Source: Symsagittifera roscoffensis
Lineage: Eukaryota > Xenacoelomorpha > Acoela > Convolutidae
Direction of reading: 5' to 3'
NCBI RefSeq assembly: GCF_963678635.1
Contig: NC_087063.1
Span: forward strand, 71,693,617-71,757,616
Length of the DNA stretch: 64,000 bases
Shown here: positions 14,926 through 28,800 of the stretch, piece by piece
Layout of the letters: each line of letters begins with the position of its first letter
Position numbering within the stretch: the stretch's first letter is position 1
Notes under the pieces: generated by a model
Seen by the model: only the letters and a program-made list of their open reading frames with translations
Databases searched by the model: none
What the model was told of the DNA's origin: nothing
Made by a program: the position numbers and the translations under genes

Positions 14926-17900
14926 TTTATCCAATGAATTTCGAATAAGCAACATGTTGCAGTCCGGTACTGTTATCGCAATTTTCCATTCCAATTGTCT
15001 TTTTGCACTTGCTCTATGATAAGGTTTGCTTGATATTCTCAATGCATCTTGTTCTTGTTGAAGTCATTAATGCGCACTCGCTGGTTTTTAGGCATCAGTT
15101 GTGATTTTATTTTTGACAGCGCATCCTGGTTGGATTTTAGTTTAAGAATCGGTCAAGCACTTATTAATCTGTGAATGCTTGAACGATACTCATACTGTTT
15201 TGTATTGCGTTCCGAGATTTAAATTTCAAAGGTTATAGTTTAGTAATTTTTAAATTGACAAACTAGTCATTTTTTTATCTGTTTAAAATGTTCGAATTTT
15301 GTTATTTGTGGCCGTTTCTCAGTTGAAACCTTACTTTTAGCCCCTGTGCCTATAATGACCTGTAAACCACAATGCAGCTTCCTTATCCGCTTCCAGCATA
15401 CATTTTTACAACAAAATTTTTACTCTGAGTAATTACTCAATTGTGTTTCTCATTTTGTTTAGCCTCTTTTTCTGAAAAAAATTTATTAATTTAATGCATG
15501 AAACCGATTCCCTTAAAAAGGCCTGAAACCGATTCGCTCAGTACAACTCCGATGAGAGATGAGCTGGCACTTTCAGCTCACTGTTCTGACACCAGTGACG
15601 CATGCTCGACTCCGACTGACAGCTTCTTTTTTCACTTCAGTTCATGCTCAATGTATCAATTCCAATTAATTGTGCTACATTGGATATAAGACATTTTTGC
15701 GCCTCTACATTGTCTTCGAAAAAATTCGAAAAGAGTTTAATGTTAGGTTTTAACCGATATTTTTGTGTGATCGATGCGTCATTGAACTTATTTGCAGTTG
15801 TCTGTCTTTTGTAATGCGAACAATCAATATTAAGTTTTTTTTCCGATGAAATACTCAATGCTTTATTATCAGTTCTGCAAAGAAGTTTTTTTTTTGTAAA
15901 AAAGTTTGTGATTAACTATTAATTTTTGATACCGTCTCAGGCAATAAGGGGTTGAAACTGATTTCCACTAGAGGAAACAACTATCAATTTTTGTACTTTT
16001 TTGAACGAAAATTGCATGACGTAAACCAAATTCTTGCTTCCGGGAAAACAAATTTTAACGGTATCAGCTTTTGTTAAACTGCACTGTTGCAGCTTTCTCA
16101 CAGGTTAAACAGTTCTGTACTGAGACACACATTAAATGTGCGTAACTCTGCTTTGGATCCACGAAAAGACTAAAAACAATGATGAATGCATACTATTTTT
16201 TGTGTTGGAATGTTTACCAAATGAATTTGGGTCAACAAATGTCCAGAAACAAAAATTCAGCACGAGAAAAAAGATGAAAAAAGAATTGTTAAAAGATTGA
16301 TAAAGTAAAGGAAAAAAGTTAGAAAAAGGAAGATAAAAAAGACAAAAAAACTTTTGTTGATGAAGTTTTTCGTTTTCATGGTATAATCTGAGGTGAGATG
16401 AGAAAGTTTTGAAACCAATGAAAAAAGCAATCATTTAAATCTTTCGGAGCTAACCATTTTTTAAATAGGGCTACTATTTTGGTTGTAGAAGAGGTCGAGT
16501 AACTGAGCCGTTAGAACAAGCGCCTAATAATCCTCAGTTGATGCGTTCCAATCGCACACATGCAGTTTTCTATTTGTCGTAGGCTTTTTTTCCCATTTTT
16601 CTAACACTAAACAATCTTTTGCTATTACAGGTTTTGCTATTCAGATTGCACTTAAAATACAGTCGAATCTATGAATATATGAAATAACCAAACACTCAAT
16701 TGTCCAAGCAAACTCAATATAGAGTTTCACTGAACGTGATAAACTTTATTTAACACCTATTATTGATAAAACTGAATGATGATGTTTGTATCAGCGAAAC
16801 ACTAAAAGTGACCATCTTTTAAAAGTTAAGTGTGCCAGTTGGAGTAGATTGGTTGCGCATTAGTCTGGAACGCTGAAGTTGTTCAGATCGAGTCTCCCTA
16901 AGGCTACTTTTTTTTCAACCTGTTTAAGAAATGTTGCGCTCCCACAGATGCGTTTGTTTTTCCATCAGGACTCTATACTTTTTTTCATTAACAACTACAG
17001 CAATCATATTCAGTTCATATTGTTGTTTTTGACATCTTTATGTCTTTCTTTCTTGGGTGCCTTAGTCTTCTGATTCCACATTGGGCGCCTCTATACGCGT
17101 CGTTGGGACTTCTGATTGCTCAAGTCGAAGCTCAAACTCTCTTTCTCTGTTCTCAGTTTAGTCGGTAGGTGTTAATTGTGTTCCTGGAGCGAACAGTACC
17201 ATAGGCTCACAAATTACTTTTAGCATACTTACCGCATGAACAGTGTAATTGCATCGATTACACCTTTCGCCTAAGGACACTTTCCAGGGATTCCGCGGAT
17301 TAGAGAAATCCGCTCATGTATCACTTCACGGCCATATTGTATCGTCGTAAGCCCCTCTCTCTTCTCCAGTCTAGTAACGAGGGCATCTAGTATGGTCTTC
17401 AATTGTCCCTTGTTCCGATATTCTTCTCCGTTAATGGCAATTTTTCGGAAATTGCAATTACTCATCTCCAACCTGAAATCGCACAATGATGGCGTCCCAC
17501 TGAGACTAGAAACGCAATCCATTACTCACAATGATTATCCTGAATGACGACACTACCACCTGTGCCACAGGATTAGTTGCACCTTTTTTATTCTTAGTTT
17601 TAATTGAATGGTGCTGGCTGAGCGTCTATGAACAAACTGGTTTTATTGAAAAAACACCACATCATGAATGAATTTTCTGTTGTTCAAGTCGCGTCGCTTA
17701 AATTGAATTCACTGCTGGCATGGCGCAGTGTATGATCGTAACACTGTCAGTCTAGCATAGTTTGTTCAAATCGCAGCCATTTTTTCTTTTTTTTTCAATG
17801 AATTTCGATTAAGCAACATGTTGCAGTCCGGTACTGTTATCGCAATTTTCCATTCCAATTGTCTTTTTGCACTTGCTCTTTGATAAAGTTTGCTTGATAT

Positions 17901-20522
17901 TCTCAATGCATCTTGTTCTTGTTGAAGTCATTAATGCGCACTCGCTGGTTTTTAGGCATCAGTCGTGATTTTATTATTGACAGCGTATCCTGGTTGGCTT
18001 TTAGTTTAAGAATCGGTCAAGAACTTATTAATCTGTGAATGCTTGAACGATACTCATACTGTTTTGTATTGCGTTCTGAGATTTAAGTTTCAAAGGTTAT
18101 AGTTTAGCAATTTTTAAATTGACAAACTAGTCATTTTTTATCTTTTTAAAATGTTCGAATTTTGTTATTTGTGGCTGTTTCCCAGTTGAAACCTTACTTT
18201 TAGCCCCTGTGCCTATAATGACTTGTAAACCACAATGCAGCTTCCTTATCCGCTTCCGGCATACATTTTTACAACAAAATTTTTACTCTGAGTAATAACT
18301 CAATTGTGTTTCTCATTTTGTTTAGCCTCTTTTTCTGAAAAAAATTTATTAATTTAATGCCTGAAACCGATAAGATGAAACCGATTCCCTTAAAAAGGCC
18401 TGAAACCGATTCCCTCAGTACAACTCCGATGAGAGATGAGCTGGCGCTTTCAGATCACTGTTCTGACACCAGTGACGCAGGCTCGACTCCGACTGGCAGC
18501 TTCTTTTTTCACTTCAGTTCATGCTCAATGTATCAATTCCAATTAATTGTGCAACATTGGATATAAGACATTTTTGCGCCTCTAAATTGTCTTCGAAAAA
18601 ATCCGAAAAGAGTTTGATGTTAGGTTTCAACCGATATTTTTGTGTGATCGATGCGTCATTGAACTTATTTGCAGTTGTCTGTCTTTTGTAATGCGAACAA
18701 TCAATATTAAGTTTTTTTTCCGATGAAATACTCAATGCTTTATTATCAGTTCTGCAAAGAAGTTTTTTTTTGTAAAAAAGTTTGTGATTGACTATTAATT
18801 TTTGATACCGTCTCAGGCAATAAGGGGTTGAAACTGATTTCCACTAGAGGAAACAACTATCAATTTTTGTACTTTTTTTAACGAAAATTGCATGACGTAA
18901 ACCAAATTCTTGCTTCCGGGAAAACAAATTTTAACGGTATCAGCTTTTGTTTAGCTGCACTGTTGCAGCTTTCTCACAGGTTAAACAGTTCTGTACTGAG
19001 ACACACATTAAATGTGCGTAACTCTGCTTTGGATCCACGAAAAGACTAAAAACAATGATGAATGCATACTATTTTTTGTTTTGGAATGTTTACCAAATGA
19101 ATTGGTCAACAAATGTCCAGAAACAAAAATTCAGCACGAGAAAAAAGATGAAAAAAGAATTGATAAAAGATTGATAAAGTAAAGGAAAAAAGTTAGAAAA
19201 AGAAGGATAAAAAGACAAAAAAAAAGTTTTGTTGATGAAGTTTTTCGTTTTCATGGTATAATCTGAGGTGAGATGAGAAAGTTTTGAAAGCAATGAAAAA
19301 AGCAATCATTTAAATCTTTCGGAGCTAACCATTTTTTAAATAGGGCTACTATTTCTGTTGTAGATGTGGTCGAGTAACTGAGCCGTTAGAACAAGCGCCT
19401 AATAATCCTCAGTTGATGCGTTCCAATCGCACACATGCAGTTTTCTATTTGTCGTAGGCTTTTTTTTTTCCATTTTTCTAACACTAAACAATCTTTTGCT
19501 ATTACAGGTTTTGCTATTCAGATTGAACTTAAAATACAGTCGAATCTATGAATATATGAAGTAACCAAATACTCAATTGTCCAAGCAAACTCAATATAGA
19601 GTTTCTTTGAACGTGATAAACTTTATTTAACACCTAACATTGATAAAACTGAATGATGATGTTTGTATCAGCGAAACACTAAAAGTGACCATCTTTTGAT
19701 TGTTAAGAGTGCCAGTTGGAGTAGATTGGTTGCGCATTAGTCTGGAACGCTGAAGTTGTTCAGATCGAGTCTCCCTAAGGCTACTTTTATTTTCAACCTG
19801 TTTAAGAAATGTTGCGCTCCCACAGATGCGTTTGTTTTTCCATCAGGACTCCATGCTTTTTTTCATTAACAACTACATCAATCATATTCAGTTCATATTA
19901 TTGTTTTTGACATCTTTATGTCTTTCTTTCTTGGGTGCCTTAGTCTTCTGATTCCACATTGGGCGCCTCTCTCTACGCGTCGTTGGGACTTCTGATTGCT
20001 CAAATCGAAGCTCAAACTCTCTTTCTCTGTTCTCAGTTTAGTCGGTAGGTGTTAATTGTGTTCCTGGAGCGAACAGTAACTTAGGCTCACAAATTACTTT
20101 TAGCATACTTATCGCATGAACAGTGTAATTGCATCGATTACACCTTTCGCCTAAAGACACTTTCCAGGGATTCCGCGGATTAGAGAAATCCTCTCATGTA
20201 TCACTTCACGGCCATACTGTATCGTCGTAAGCCCCTTTCTCTTTTCCAGTCTAGTAACGAGGGCATCTAGTATGGTCTTCAATTGTCCCTTGTTCCGATA
20301 TTCTTCTCCGTTAATGGCAATTTTTCGGAAATTGCAATTGCTCATCTCCAACCTGAAATCGCACAATGATGGCGTCCCACTGAGACTAGAAACGCAATCC
20401 ATTACTCACATTGATTATCCTGAATGACTACACTACCATCTGTGCCACAGGATTAGTTGCACCTTTTTTATTCTTAGTTTTAATTGAATGGTGCTGGCTG
20501 AGCGTCTATGAATAAATTGGTT

Positions 20523-20849
20523 TTATTGAAAAAACATACCACACTTTGAATGAATTTTCTGTGGTTTAAATCGCGTCGCTACAATTGAATTCATTGCTGG
20601 CATAGTGCAGTGTATGATCGTAACACTGGTAATAAGGGGTTGAATTTGATTTCGACTGTAGGAAACAACTACCAAGTTCAATACTTTTTCTAACGAAAAT
20701 TGCATGACGTAAACCAAATTCTTGCTTCCGGGAAAACAAATTTTAACGGTATCAGCTCTTGTTAATTTGCACTGTAGCCGCTTTCTCACAGGTGAAACAG
20801 TTCTGTACTGAGACCCCATTAATTGTGCGTAACTCTGCTTTGGATCCAT
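20523..20849 (-). other. second recurring array frame, open only in some copies
   Basis: The minus-strand frame includes LTRADTVKICFPGSKNLVYV and VTIIHCTMPAMNS. It recurs in every unit (for example 24004-24246, 25283-25528, 29116-29361, 30448-30729). Most copies begin downstream of an in-frame stop (CTGTTTAA); this copy has TTTC instead and reads through. No family is recognised. It may be non-coding sequence with chance openness. Confidence 0.25.
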
Positions 20850-22810
20850 GAAAAGACCAAAAACAATGATGAATGCGTACTACTTTGGTGTTGGAATGTT
20901 TATCAAATGAATTTTGGGACTCGTCTTTGGGTCAACAAATGTCCAGAAACAAAAATTCAGCTTGTGACTTCGAAAAAAGATTGAAAAGTGTAGGAAAAAA
21001 GATAGAAAAAGGAGGATAAAAAAGACAAGAAAGATAGAAAAAAGAACATTTTCTTTCTTGTTTTTTATTGCAACGACTGTTCCAGCCCTCAGAACAGTTG
21101 GCGGTTTAGAAGTTTGGCTCTATATCGAAAACAGAAGTTTTTGTTTTCATTCACAATCAGAGTATATCGTATTCACTTTATATTGTTGTTTCTGACATTC
21201 TTATGTCTTTCATTCATGGTTGCCTTAGTCTTCTGATTCCACATTGGGCGCTTCTCCCAACCCCTCGTTGGGACTTCTGATTGCTCGAAGCGGGGCTCAA
21301 ACTCTCTTTCTCTGTTCTCAATGTAGTCGTAGGTGTTAATTGTGTTCCTGGAGCGAACAGGGCCATATGCTCACAATTTGTTTCGAGCATAGTTATCGCA
21401 TGAACAATGTAATCGCATTCGATTACACCTTTCGCCCAGGACACTTTCCAGGGATTCCGCGGATTTGAGAAATCCTCACACGTATCACTTCACGGCCATA
21501 TTGTATCGTCGTAAGCCCCTTTCTCTTTTCCAGTCTAGTAACGAGGGCATCTAGTATGGTCTTCAATTGTCCCTTGTTCCGATATTCTTCTCCGTTAATG
21601 GCAATTTTTCGGAAATTGCAATTGCTCATCTCCAACCTGAAATCGCACAATGATGGCGTCCCACTGAGACTAGAAACGCAATCCATTACTCACAATGATT
21701 AACCTGAATGACTACACTACCATCTGTGCCACAGGATTAGTTGCACCTTTTTTATTCTTAGTTTTAATTGAATGGTGCTGGCTGAGCGTCTATGAATAAA
21801 TTGGTTTTATTGAAAAAACACCACATCATGAATGAATTTTCTGTTGTTCAAGTCGCGTCGCTAAAATTGAATTCACTGCTGGCATGGCACAGTGTATGAT
21901 CGTAACACTGTCAGTCTAGCATATTTTGTTCAAATCGCAGCCATTTTTTCTTTTTATTCAATGAATTTCGAATAAACAACATGTTGCATTCCGGTACTCT
22001 TATCGCAATTTTCCATTCGAATTGTCTTTTTGCACTTGCTTTATGATAAAGTTTGCTTGACATTCTCAATGCATCTTGTTCTTGTTGAAGTCATTAATGC
22101 GCACTCGCTGGTTTTTAGGCATCAGTCGTGATTTTATATCTGTTTAAAATGTTCGAGTTTTGTTATTTGTAGCCGTTTCCCAGTTGAAACCTTACATATA
22201 GCCCCTTTGTATATAATGACTTGTAAACCACAATGCAGCTTCCATGTCCTCTTCCAGCTTACTTTTTTACTTCACAATTTACTCTGAGTAATTATTCAAT
22301 TCTTTTTCTCATTTTGAATAGCCTCCTTTGCTGAAAAAAGTTTGTTAATTTAATGCCTGAAACCGATAAGATGAAACCGATTCCCTTAAAAAGACCTGAA
22401 ATCGATTCCCTTAATACAACTCTGATGAGAGATGAGCTGATGCTTTCAGCTCACTGTTCTTACACCAGTGGCGTAGGTTCGAATGCGACTGACAGCTTTT
22501 TTTTTTTCTTCAGTTCATGCTCAATGTATCCATTCCAATTAATTGTGCTCCAGTGGATAAAAGACATTTTTGCGCCTCTTACTTGTCTTCGATAAAATCT
22601 GAAAATAGTTTAATGCTGGGTTTTAACCGAAAGTTTTGTTCGATTGGTCCGTCATCGAACTTGTTTGCAGTTGTCTGTCTTTTGTAATGCAAACAATCAA
22701 TAGTATTTTTTTTCTGATGAAATGCTCAATGCTTTTGTATCAGTTTGCAAATTAAGTTTTTTTTTCGTAAAAAAATTTGTGATTGACTCTTAATTTTTGA
22801 TACCGTCTCA

Positions 22811-25800
22811 GGCAATAAGAAGTTGAAATTGATTTCCACTGGAGGAAACAACTATCAATTTTTGTACTCTTTCTCACGAAAATTGCATGACGTAAACCAA
22901 ATTCTTGCTTCCGGGAAAACAAATTTTAACGGTTTCAGCTCTTGTTAAACTGCACTGTTGCCCCCTTCTCACAGGTTAATTAGGTCTGTAATGAGACAAA
23001 CATTAAATGTGCGTAACTCTGCTTTAGATCCATGGAAAGACCAAAAACAATGATGAATGCGTACTATTTCTAAGTTGGAATGTTTACCAAATGAATTTCG
23101 GGACTCGTCTTTGTGTCAGCAAATGTCCAGAAACAAAAATTCAGCACATGACCTTAAAAACAGACCGAAAAAGTAAAGGAAAAAGATAGAAAAAGGAGGA
23201 TAAGAAAAGACAAAAAAAGATGTTTTCTTCCTTGTTTTTTATTGCAACGACTGTTCCAGCCCTCAGAGCAGTTGGTGGTTTAGAAATTTGGCTCTCTATC
23301 GAAAACAGATATTTTTGTTTTCATTCACAACTACAGTATATCATGTTCAGTTCATATTGTTGTTTCTGACTTTCTTATGTTTTTCATTCATGGTTTCCTT
23401 AGTCTTCTGATTCCACATTGGGCGCCTCTCTCTACTCGTCGTTGGGACTTCTGATTGCTCAAATCGCAGCTCAAACTCTCTTTCTCTGTTCTCAATGTAG
23501 TCGGTAGGTCTTAATTGTGTTCCTGGAGCGATCAGGGCCATAGGCTCACAAATTACTTCTAGTATACTTATCGCATGAACAGTGTAATTGCATCGATTAC
23601 ACCTTTCGCCTAAGGACACTTTCCAGGGATTCCGCGGATTTGAGAAATCCTCTCATGTATCACTTCGGGGCCATATTGTATCGTCGTAAGCCCCTCTCGC
23701 TTCTCCAGTCTAGTAACGAGGGCATCTAGTATGGTCTTCAATTGTCCCTTGTTCCGATATTCTCCTCCGTTAATGGCAATTTTTCGGAAATTTTAATTTC
23801 TCATCTCCAACCTGAAATCACACGATGATGGCCTGCCACTGAGACTAGAAACGCAATCCAATACTCACAATGATTATACTGAGTGGCGGCACTACCACCT
23901 GTGTCACATGACTAGTTGCACCTTTTCATTTTTAGTTTTATTGGAACGGTGCTGGCTGAGCGTCTATGAACAAATTGGTTTATTGAAAAAAAAACATACC
24001 ACATTATGACTTATTTTTCTGTTTAAGTCGCGTCGCTATAATTGAATTCACTGCTGGGATGGTGCAGTGTATGATCGTAACACTGGCAATAAGGGGTTGA
24101 AATTGATTTCCACTGGAGGAAACAGCTATCAATTTTTGTACTTTTTTTAACGAAAATTGCATGACGTAAACCAAATTCTTGCTTCCGGGAAAACAAATTT
24201 TAACGGTATCAGCTCTTGTTAAATTGCACTGTAGCAGCTTTCCCACAAGTTAAACAGTTCCGTACTGAGACACACATTAAATGTGCGCAAATCTGCTTTG
24301 GATCCATGAATAGACCAAAAACAATGATGAATGCGTACTATTTTTGTGTTGGAATGTTTATCAAATGAATTTTGGGACTCGTCTTTGGGTCAACAAATGT
24401 CCAGAAACAAAAATTCAGCTTGTGACTTCGAAAAAAGATTGAAAAGTGTAGGAAAAAAGATAGAAAAAGGAGGATAAAAAAGACAAAAAAGATAGAAAAA
24501 AGAACATTTTCTTTCTTGTTTTTTATTGCAACGACTGTTCCAGCCCTCAGAACAGTTGGCGGTTTAGAAGTTTGGCTCTATATCGAAAACAGAAGTTTTT
24601 GTTTTTATTCACAATCAGAGTATATCATATTCACTTTATATTGTTGTTTCTGACATTCTTATGTCTTTCATTCATGGTTGCCTTAGTCTTCTGATTCCAC
24701 ATTGGGCGCTTCTCCCAACCCCTCGTTGGGACTTCTGATTGCTCGAAGCGGGGCTCAAACTCTCTTTCTCTGTTCTCAATGTAGTCGTAGGTGTTAATTG
24801 TGTTCCTGGAGCGAACAGGGCCATATGCTCACAATTTGTTTCGAGCATAGTTATCGCATGAACAATGTAATCGCATTCGATTACACCTTTCGCCCAGGAC
24901 ACTTTCCAGGGATTCCGCGGATTTGAGAAATCCTCACACGTATCACTTCACGGCCATATTGTGTTGTCGTAAGCCACTCTCTCTTCTTCAGTCTAGTAAT
25001 GAGGGCATCTAGTATGGTCTTCAATTGTCCCTTGTTCCGATATTCTCCTCCATTAATGGCAATTTTTCGGAAATTGCGATTATTCATCTCCAACCTGAAA
25101 TCAAACGATGATGGCGTCCCACTGAGACTAGAAACGTAATCCGTTACTCACAATGATTATCCTGAATGGCGGCACTACCACCTGTGCCACAGGACTAGTT
25201 GCACCTTTTCATTTTTGTTTGATTTGAATGGTGCTGGCTGAGCGTCTATGAACAAATTGGTTTATCGAAAAAACATACCACATCATGAATGACTTTTCTG
25301 TGGTTTAAATCGCGTCGCTAAAATTGAATTCATTGCTGGCATGGTGCAGTGTATGATCGTAACACTGATAATAGGGGGGTGAATTTGATTTCCACTGGAA
25401 GAAACAACTATCAATTTCAGTACTTTTTTCAACGAAAATTGCATGACGTAAACCAAATTCTTGCTTCCGGAAAAACAAATCTTAACGGTATCAGCTCTTG
25501 TTGAATTGCACTGTAGCAGCTTTCTCACAGGTTAAACAGTTCTGTACTGAGACTCCATTAAATGTGCGTAACTCTGCTTTGGATCCATGAAAAGACCAAA
25601 AACAATGATGAATGCGTACTATTTTGGTGTTCGAGTATTTACCAAATGAATTTTGGGACTCGTCTTTGGGTCAACAAATGTCCAGAAACAAAAATTCAGC
25701 TTGTGACATTGAAAAAAGATTGAAAAGTGTAGGCAAAAACATAGAAACAGGAGGATAAAAAAGACAAAAAGATAGAAAAAAGAACATTTTCTTCCTTGTT

Positions 25801-28800
25801 TTTTATTGCAACAACTGTTCCAGCCCTCAGAGCAGTTGATGGTTTAGAAGTTTGGCTCTCTATCGAAAACAGAACATTTTTTTTTCATTCACAACCAGAG
25901 TATATCATATTTACTTTATATTGTTGTTTCTGACATTCTTATGTCTTTCATTCATGGTTGCCTTTGTCTTCTGATTCCACATTGGGCGCCTCTCTCAACG
26001 CATCGTTGGGACTTCTGATTGCTCAAATCGGGGCTCAAACTCTCTGTCTCTGTTCTCAATGTAGTCGTTAAGTGTTCCTGGAGCGAACAGGGCCATATGC
26101 TCACAATTTGTTTCGAGCATAGTTATCGCATGAACAATGTAATCGCATTCGATTACACCTTTCGCCCCAGGACACTTTCCAGGGATTCCGCGGATTTGAG
26201 AAATCCTCACATGTATCACTTCTCGGCCATATTGTGTTGTCGTAAGCCCCTCTCTCTTCTTCAGTCTAGTAATTAGGGCATCTAGTATGGTCTTCAATTG
26301 TCCCTTGTTCCGATATTCTCCTCCGTTAATGGCAATTTTTCGGAAATTGCGATTACTCATCTCCAACCTGAAATCACACGATGATGGCGTCCCACTGAGA
26401 CTAGAAACGTAATCCGTTACTCACAATGATTATCCTGAATGGCGGCACTACCACCTGTGCTACAGGACTAGTTGCACTTTTTCATTTTTTATTTATTTGA
26501 ATGTTGCTAGCTGAGCGTCTATGAACAATTTGGTTTATTGAAAAAACATACCACATCATGAATGAATTTTCTGTGGTTTAAGTCGCGTCGCTAAAATTGA
26601 AATCATTGCTGGCATGGTGCAGTGTATGATCGTAACACTGATAATAAGGGGTTGAATTTGATTTCCACTGGAAGAAACAACTATCAATTTCAGTACTTTT
26701 TTCAACGAAAATTGCATGACGTAAACCAAATTCTTGCTTCCGGAAAAACAAATCTTAACGGTATCAGCTCATGTTGAATTGCACTGTAGCAGCTTTCTCA
26801 CAGGTTAAACAGTTCTGTACTGAGACTCCATTAAATGTGCGTAACTCTGCTTTGGATCCATGAAAAGACCAAAAACAATGATGAATGCGTACTATTTTGG
26901 TGTTCGAATGTTTACCAAATGAATTTTGGGACTCGTCTTTGGGTCAACAAATGTCCAGAAACAAAAATTCAGCTTGTGACATTGAAAAAAGATTGAAAAG
27001 TGTAGGCAAAAACATAGAAACAGGAGGATAAAAAAGACAAAAAGATAGAAAAAAGAACATTTTCTTCCTTGTTTTTTATTGCAACGACTGTTCCAGCCCT
27101 CAGAGCAGTTGGTGGTTTAGAAGTTTGGCTCTCTATCGAAAACAGAAATTTTTTTTTCATTCACAACCAGAGTATATCATATTCACTTTATATTGTTGTT
27201 TTTGACGTTCTTATGTCTTTCATTCATGGTTGCCTTAGTCTTCTGATTCCACATTGGGCGCCTCTCTCAACGCATCGTTGGGACTCTGATTGCTCAAATC
27301 GGGGCTCAAACTCTCTGTCTCTCTTCTCAATGTAGTCGGTAGGTGTTAATTGTGTTCCTGGAGCGAACAGGACCATATGCTCACAAATTGTTTCGAGCAT
27401 AGTTATCGCATGAACAGTGTAATCGCATTCGATTACACCTTTCGCCCCAGGACACTTTCCAGGGATTCCGCGGATTTGAGAAATCCTCACATGTATCACT
27501 TCATGGCCATTTTGTGTTGTCGTAAGCCCCTCTCTCTTCTTCAGTCTAGTAATTAGGGCATCTAGTATGGTCTTCAATTGTCCCTTGTTCCGATATTCTC
27601 CTCCGTTAATGGCCTTTTTTCGGAAATTGCGATTACTCATCTCCAACCTGAAATCACACGATGATGGTGTCCCACTGAGACTAGAAACTTAATCCGTTAC
27701 TCACAATGATTATCCTGAATGGTGGCACTACCACCTGTGCCACAGGACTAGTTGCACCTTTTCATTTTTCGTTTATTTGAATGTTGCTGGCTGAGCGTCT
27801 ATGAACAATTTGGTTTATTGAAAAAACAAACCACATCATGAATGAATTTTCTGTGGTTTAAATCGCGTCGCTAAAATTGAAATCATTGCTGGCATGGTGC
27901 AGTGTATGATCGTAACACTGGTAATAAGGGGTTGAATTTGATTTCCACTGGAGGAAACAACTATCAATTTCAGTACTTTTTCTAACAAAAATTGCATGAC
28001 GTAAACCAAATTCTTGCTTCCGGGAATACAAATTTTACCGGCATCAGCTCATGTTAATTTGCACTGTAGCAGCTTTCTCACAGGTTAAACAGTTCTGTAC
28101 TGAGACTCCATTAAATGTGCGTAACTCTGCTTTGGATCCATGAAAAGACCAAAAACAATGATGAATGCGTACTATTTTGGTGTTGGAATGGTTCCCAAAT
28201 GAATTTTGGGACTCGTCTTTGGGTCAACAAATGTCCAGAAACAAAAATTCAGCTTTTGACATTGAAAAAAGATCGAAAAAGTGTAGGAAAAAGTATAGAA
28301 AAAGGAGGATAAAAAAAGATAGAAAAAAGAATATTTTCTTCCTTCGTTTTATATTGCAACGACTGTTCCAGCCCTCAGAGCAGTTGGTGGTTTAGAAGTT
28401 TGGCTCTCTATCGAAAACAGAAATTTTTATTTTCATTCACAACCAGAGTTTTTCATATTCACTTTATATTGTTGTTTCTGACATTCTTATGTCTTTCTTT
28501 CATGGTTGCCTTAGTCTTCTGATTCCACATTGGGGCGCTTCTCTCAACCCCTCGTTGGGACTTCTGATTGCTCAAATCGGGGTTCAAACTCTCTTTCTCT
28601 GTTCTCAATGTAGTCGGTAGGTGTTAATTGTGACATCCTGGAGCGAACAGGTCCATATGCTCACAAAATGTTTCGAGCATAGTTATCGCATGAACAGTGT
28701 AATCGCATTCGATTACACCTTTCGCCACAGGACACTTTCCAGGGATTCCGCGGATTTGAGAAATCCTCTCATGTATCACTTCACGGCCATATTGTATCGT

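Larger units (their letters stand above)
13505..22810 (+). repeat. long (A-type) and hybrid units of the array
   Basis: Long units of about 2.87 kb carry two extra modules compared with short units. One is about 1.05 kb between the ATGATCGTAACACTG block and the GGCAATAAGG block (for example 17750-18815). The other is an A-type segment of about 0.7 kb (for example 16340-17040) replacing about 0.26 kb of B-type sequence. The 18816-20627 unit lacks the 1.05-kb module but keeps the A-type segment. The 20628-22810 unit is the reverse hybrid: B-type segment with a shortened copy of the 1.05-kb module. Units therefore differ by whole-module presence, which suggests unequal recombination or gene conversion. 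Confidence 0.85.
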
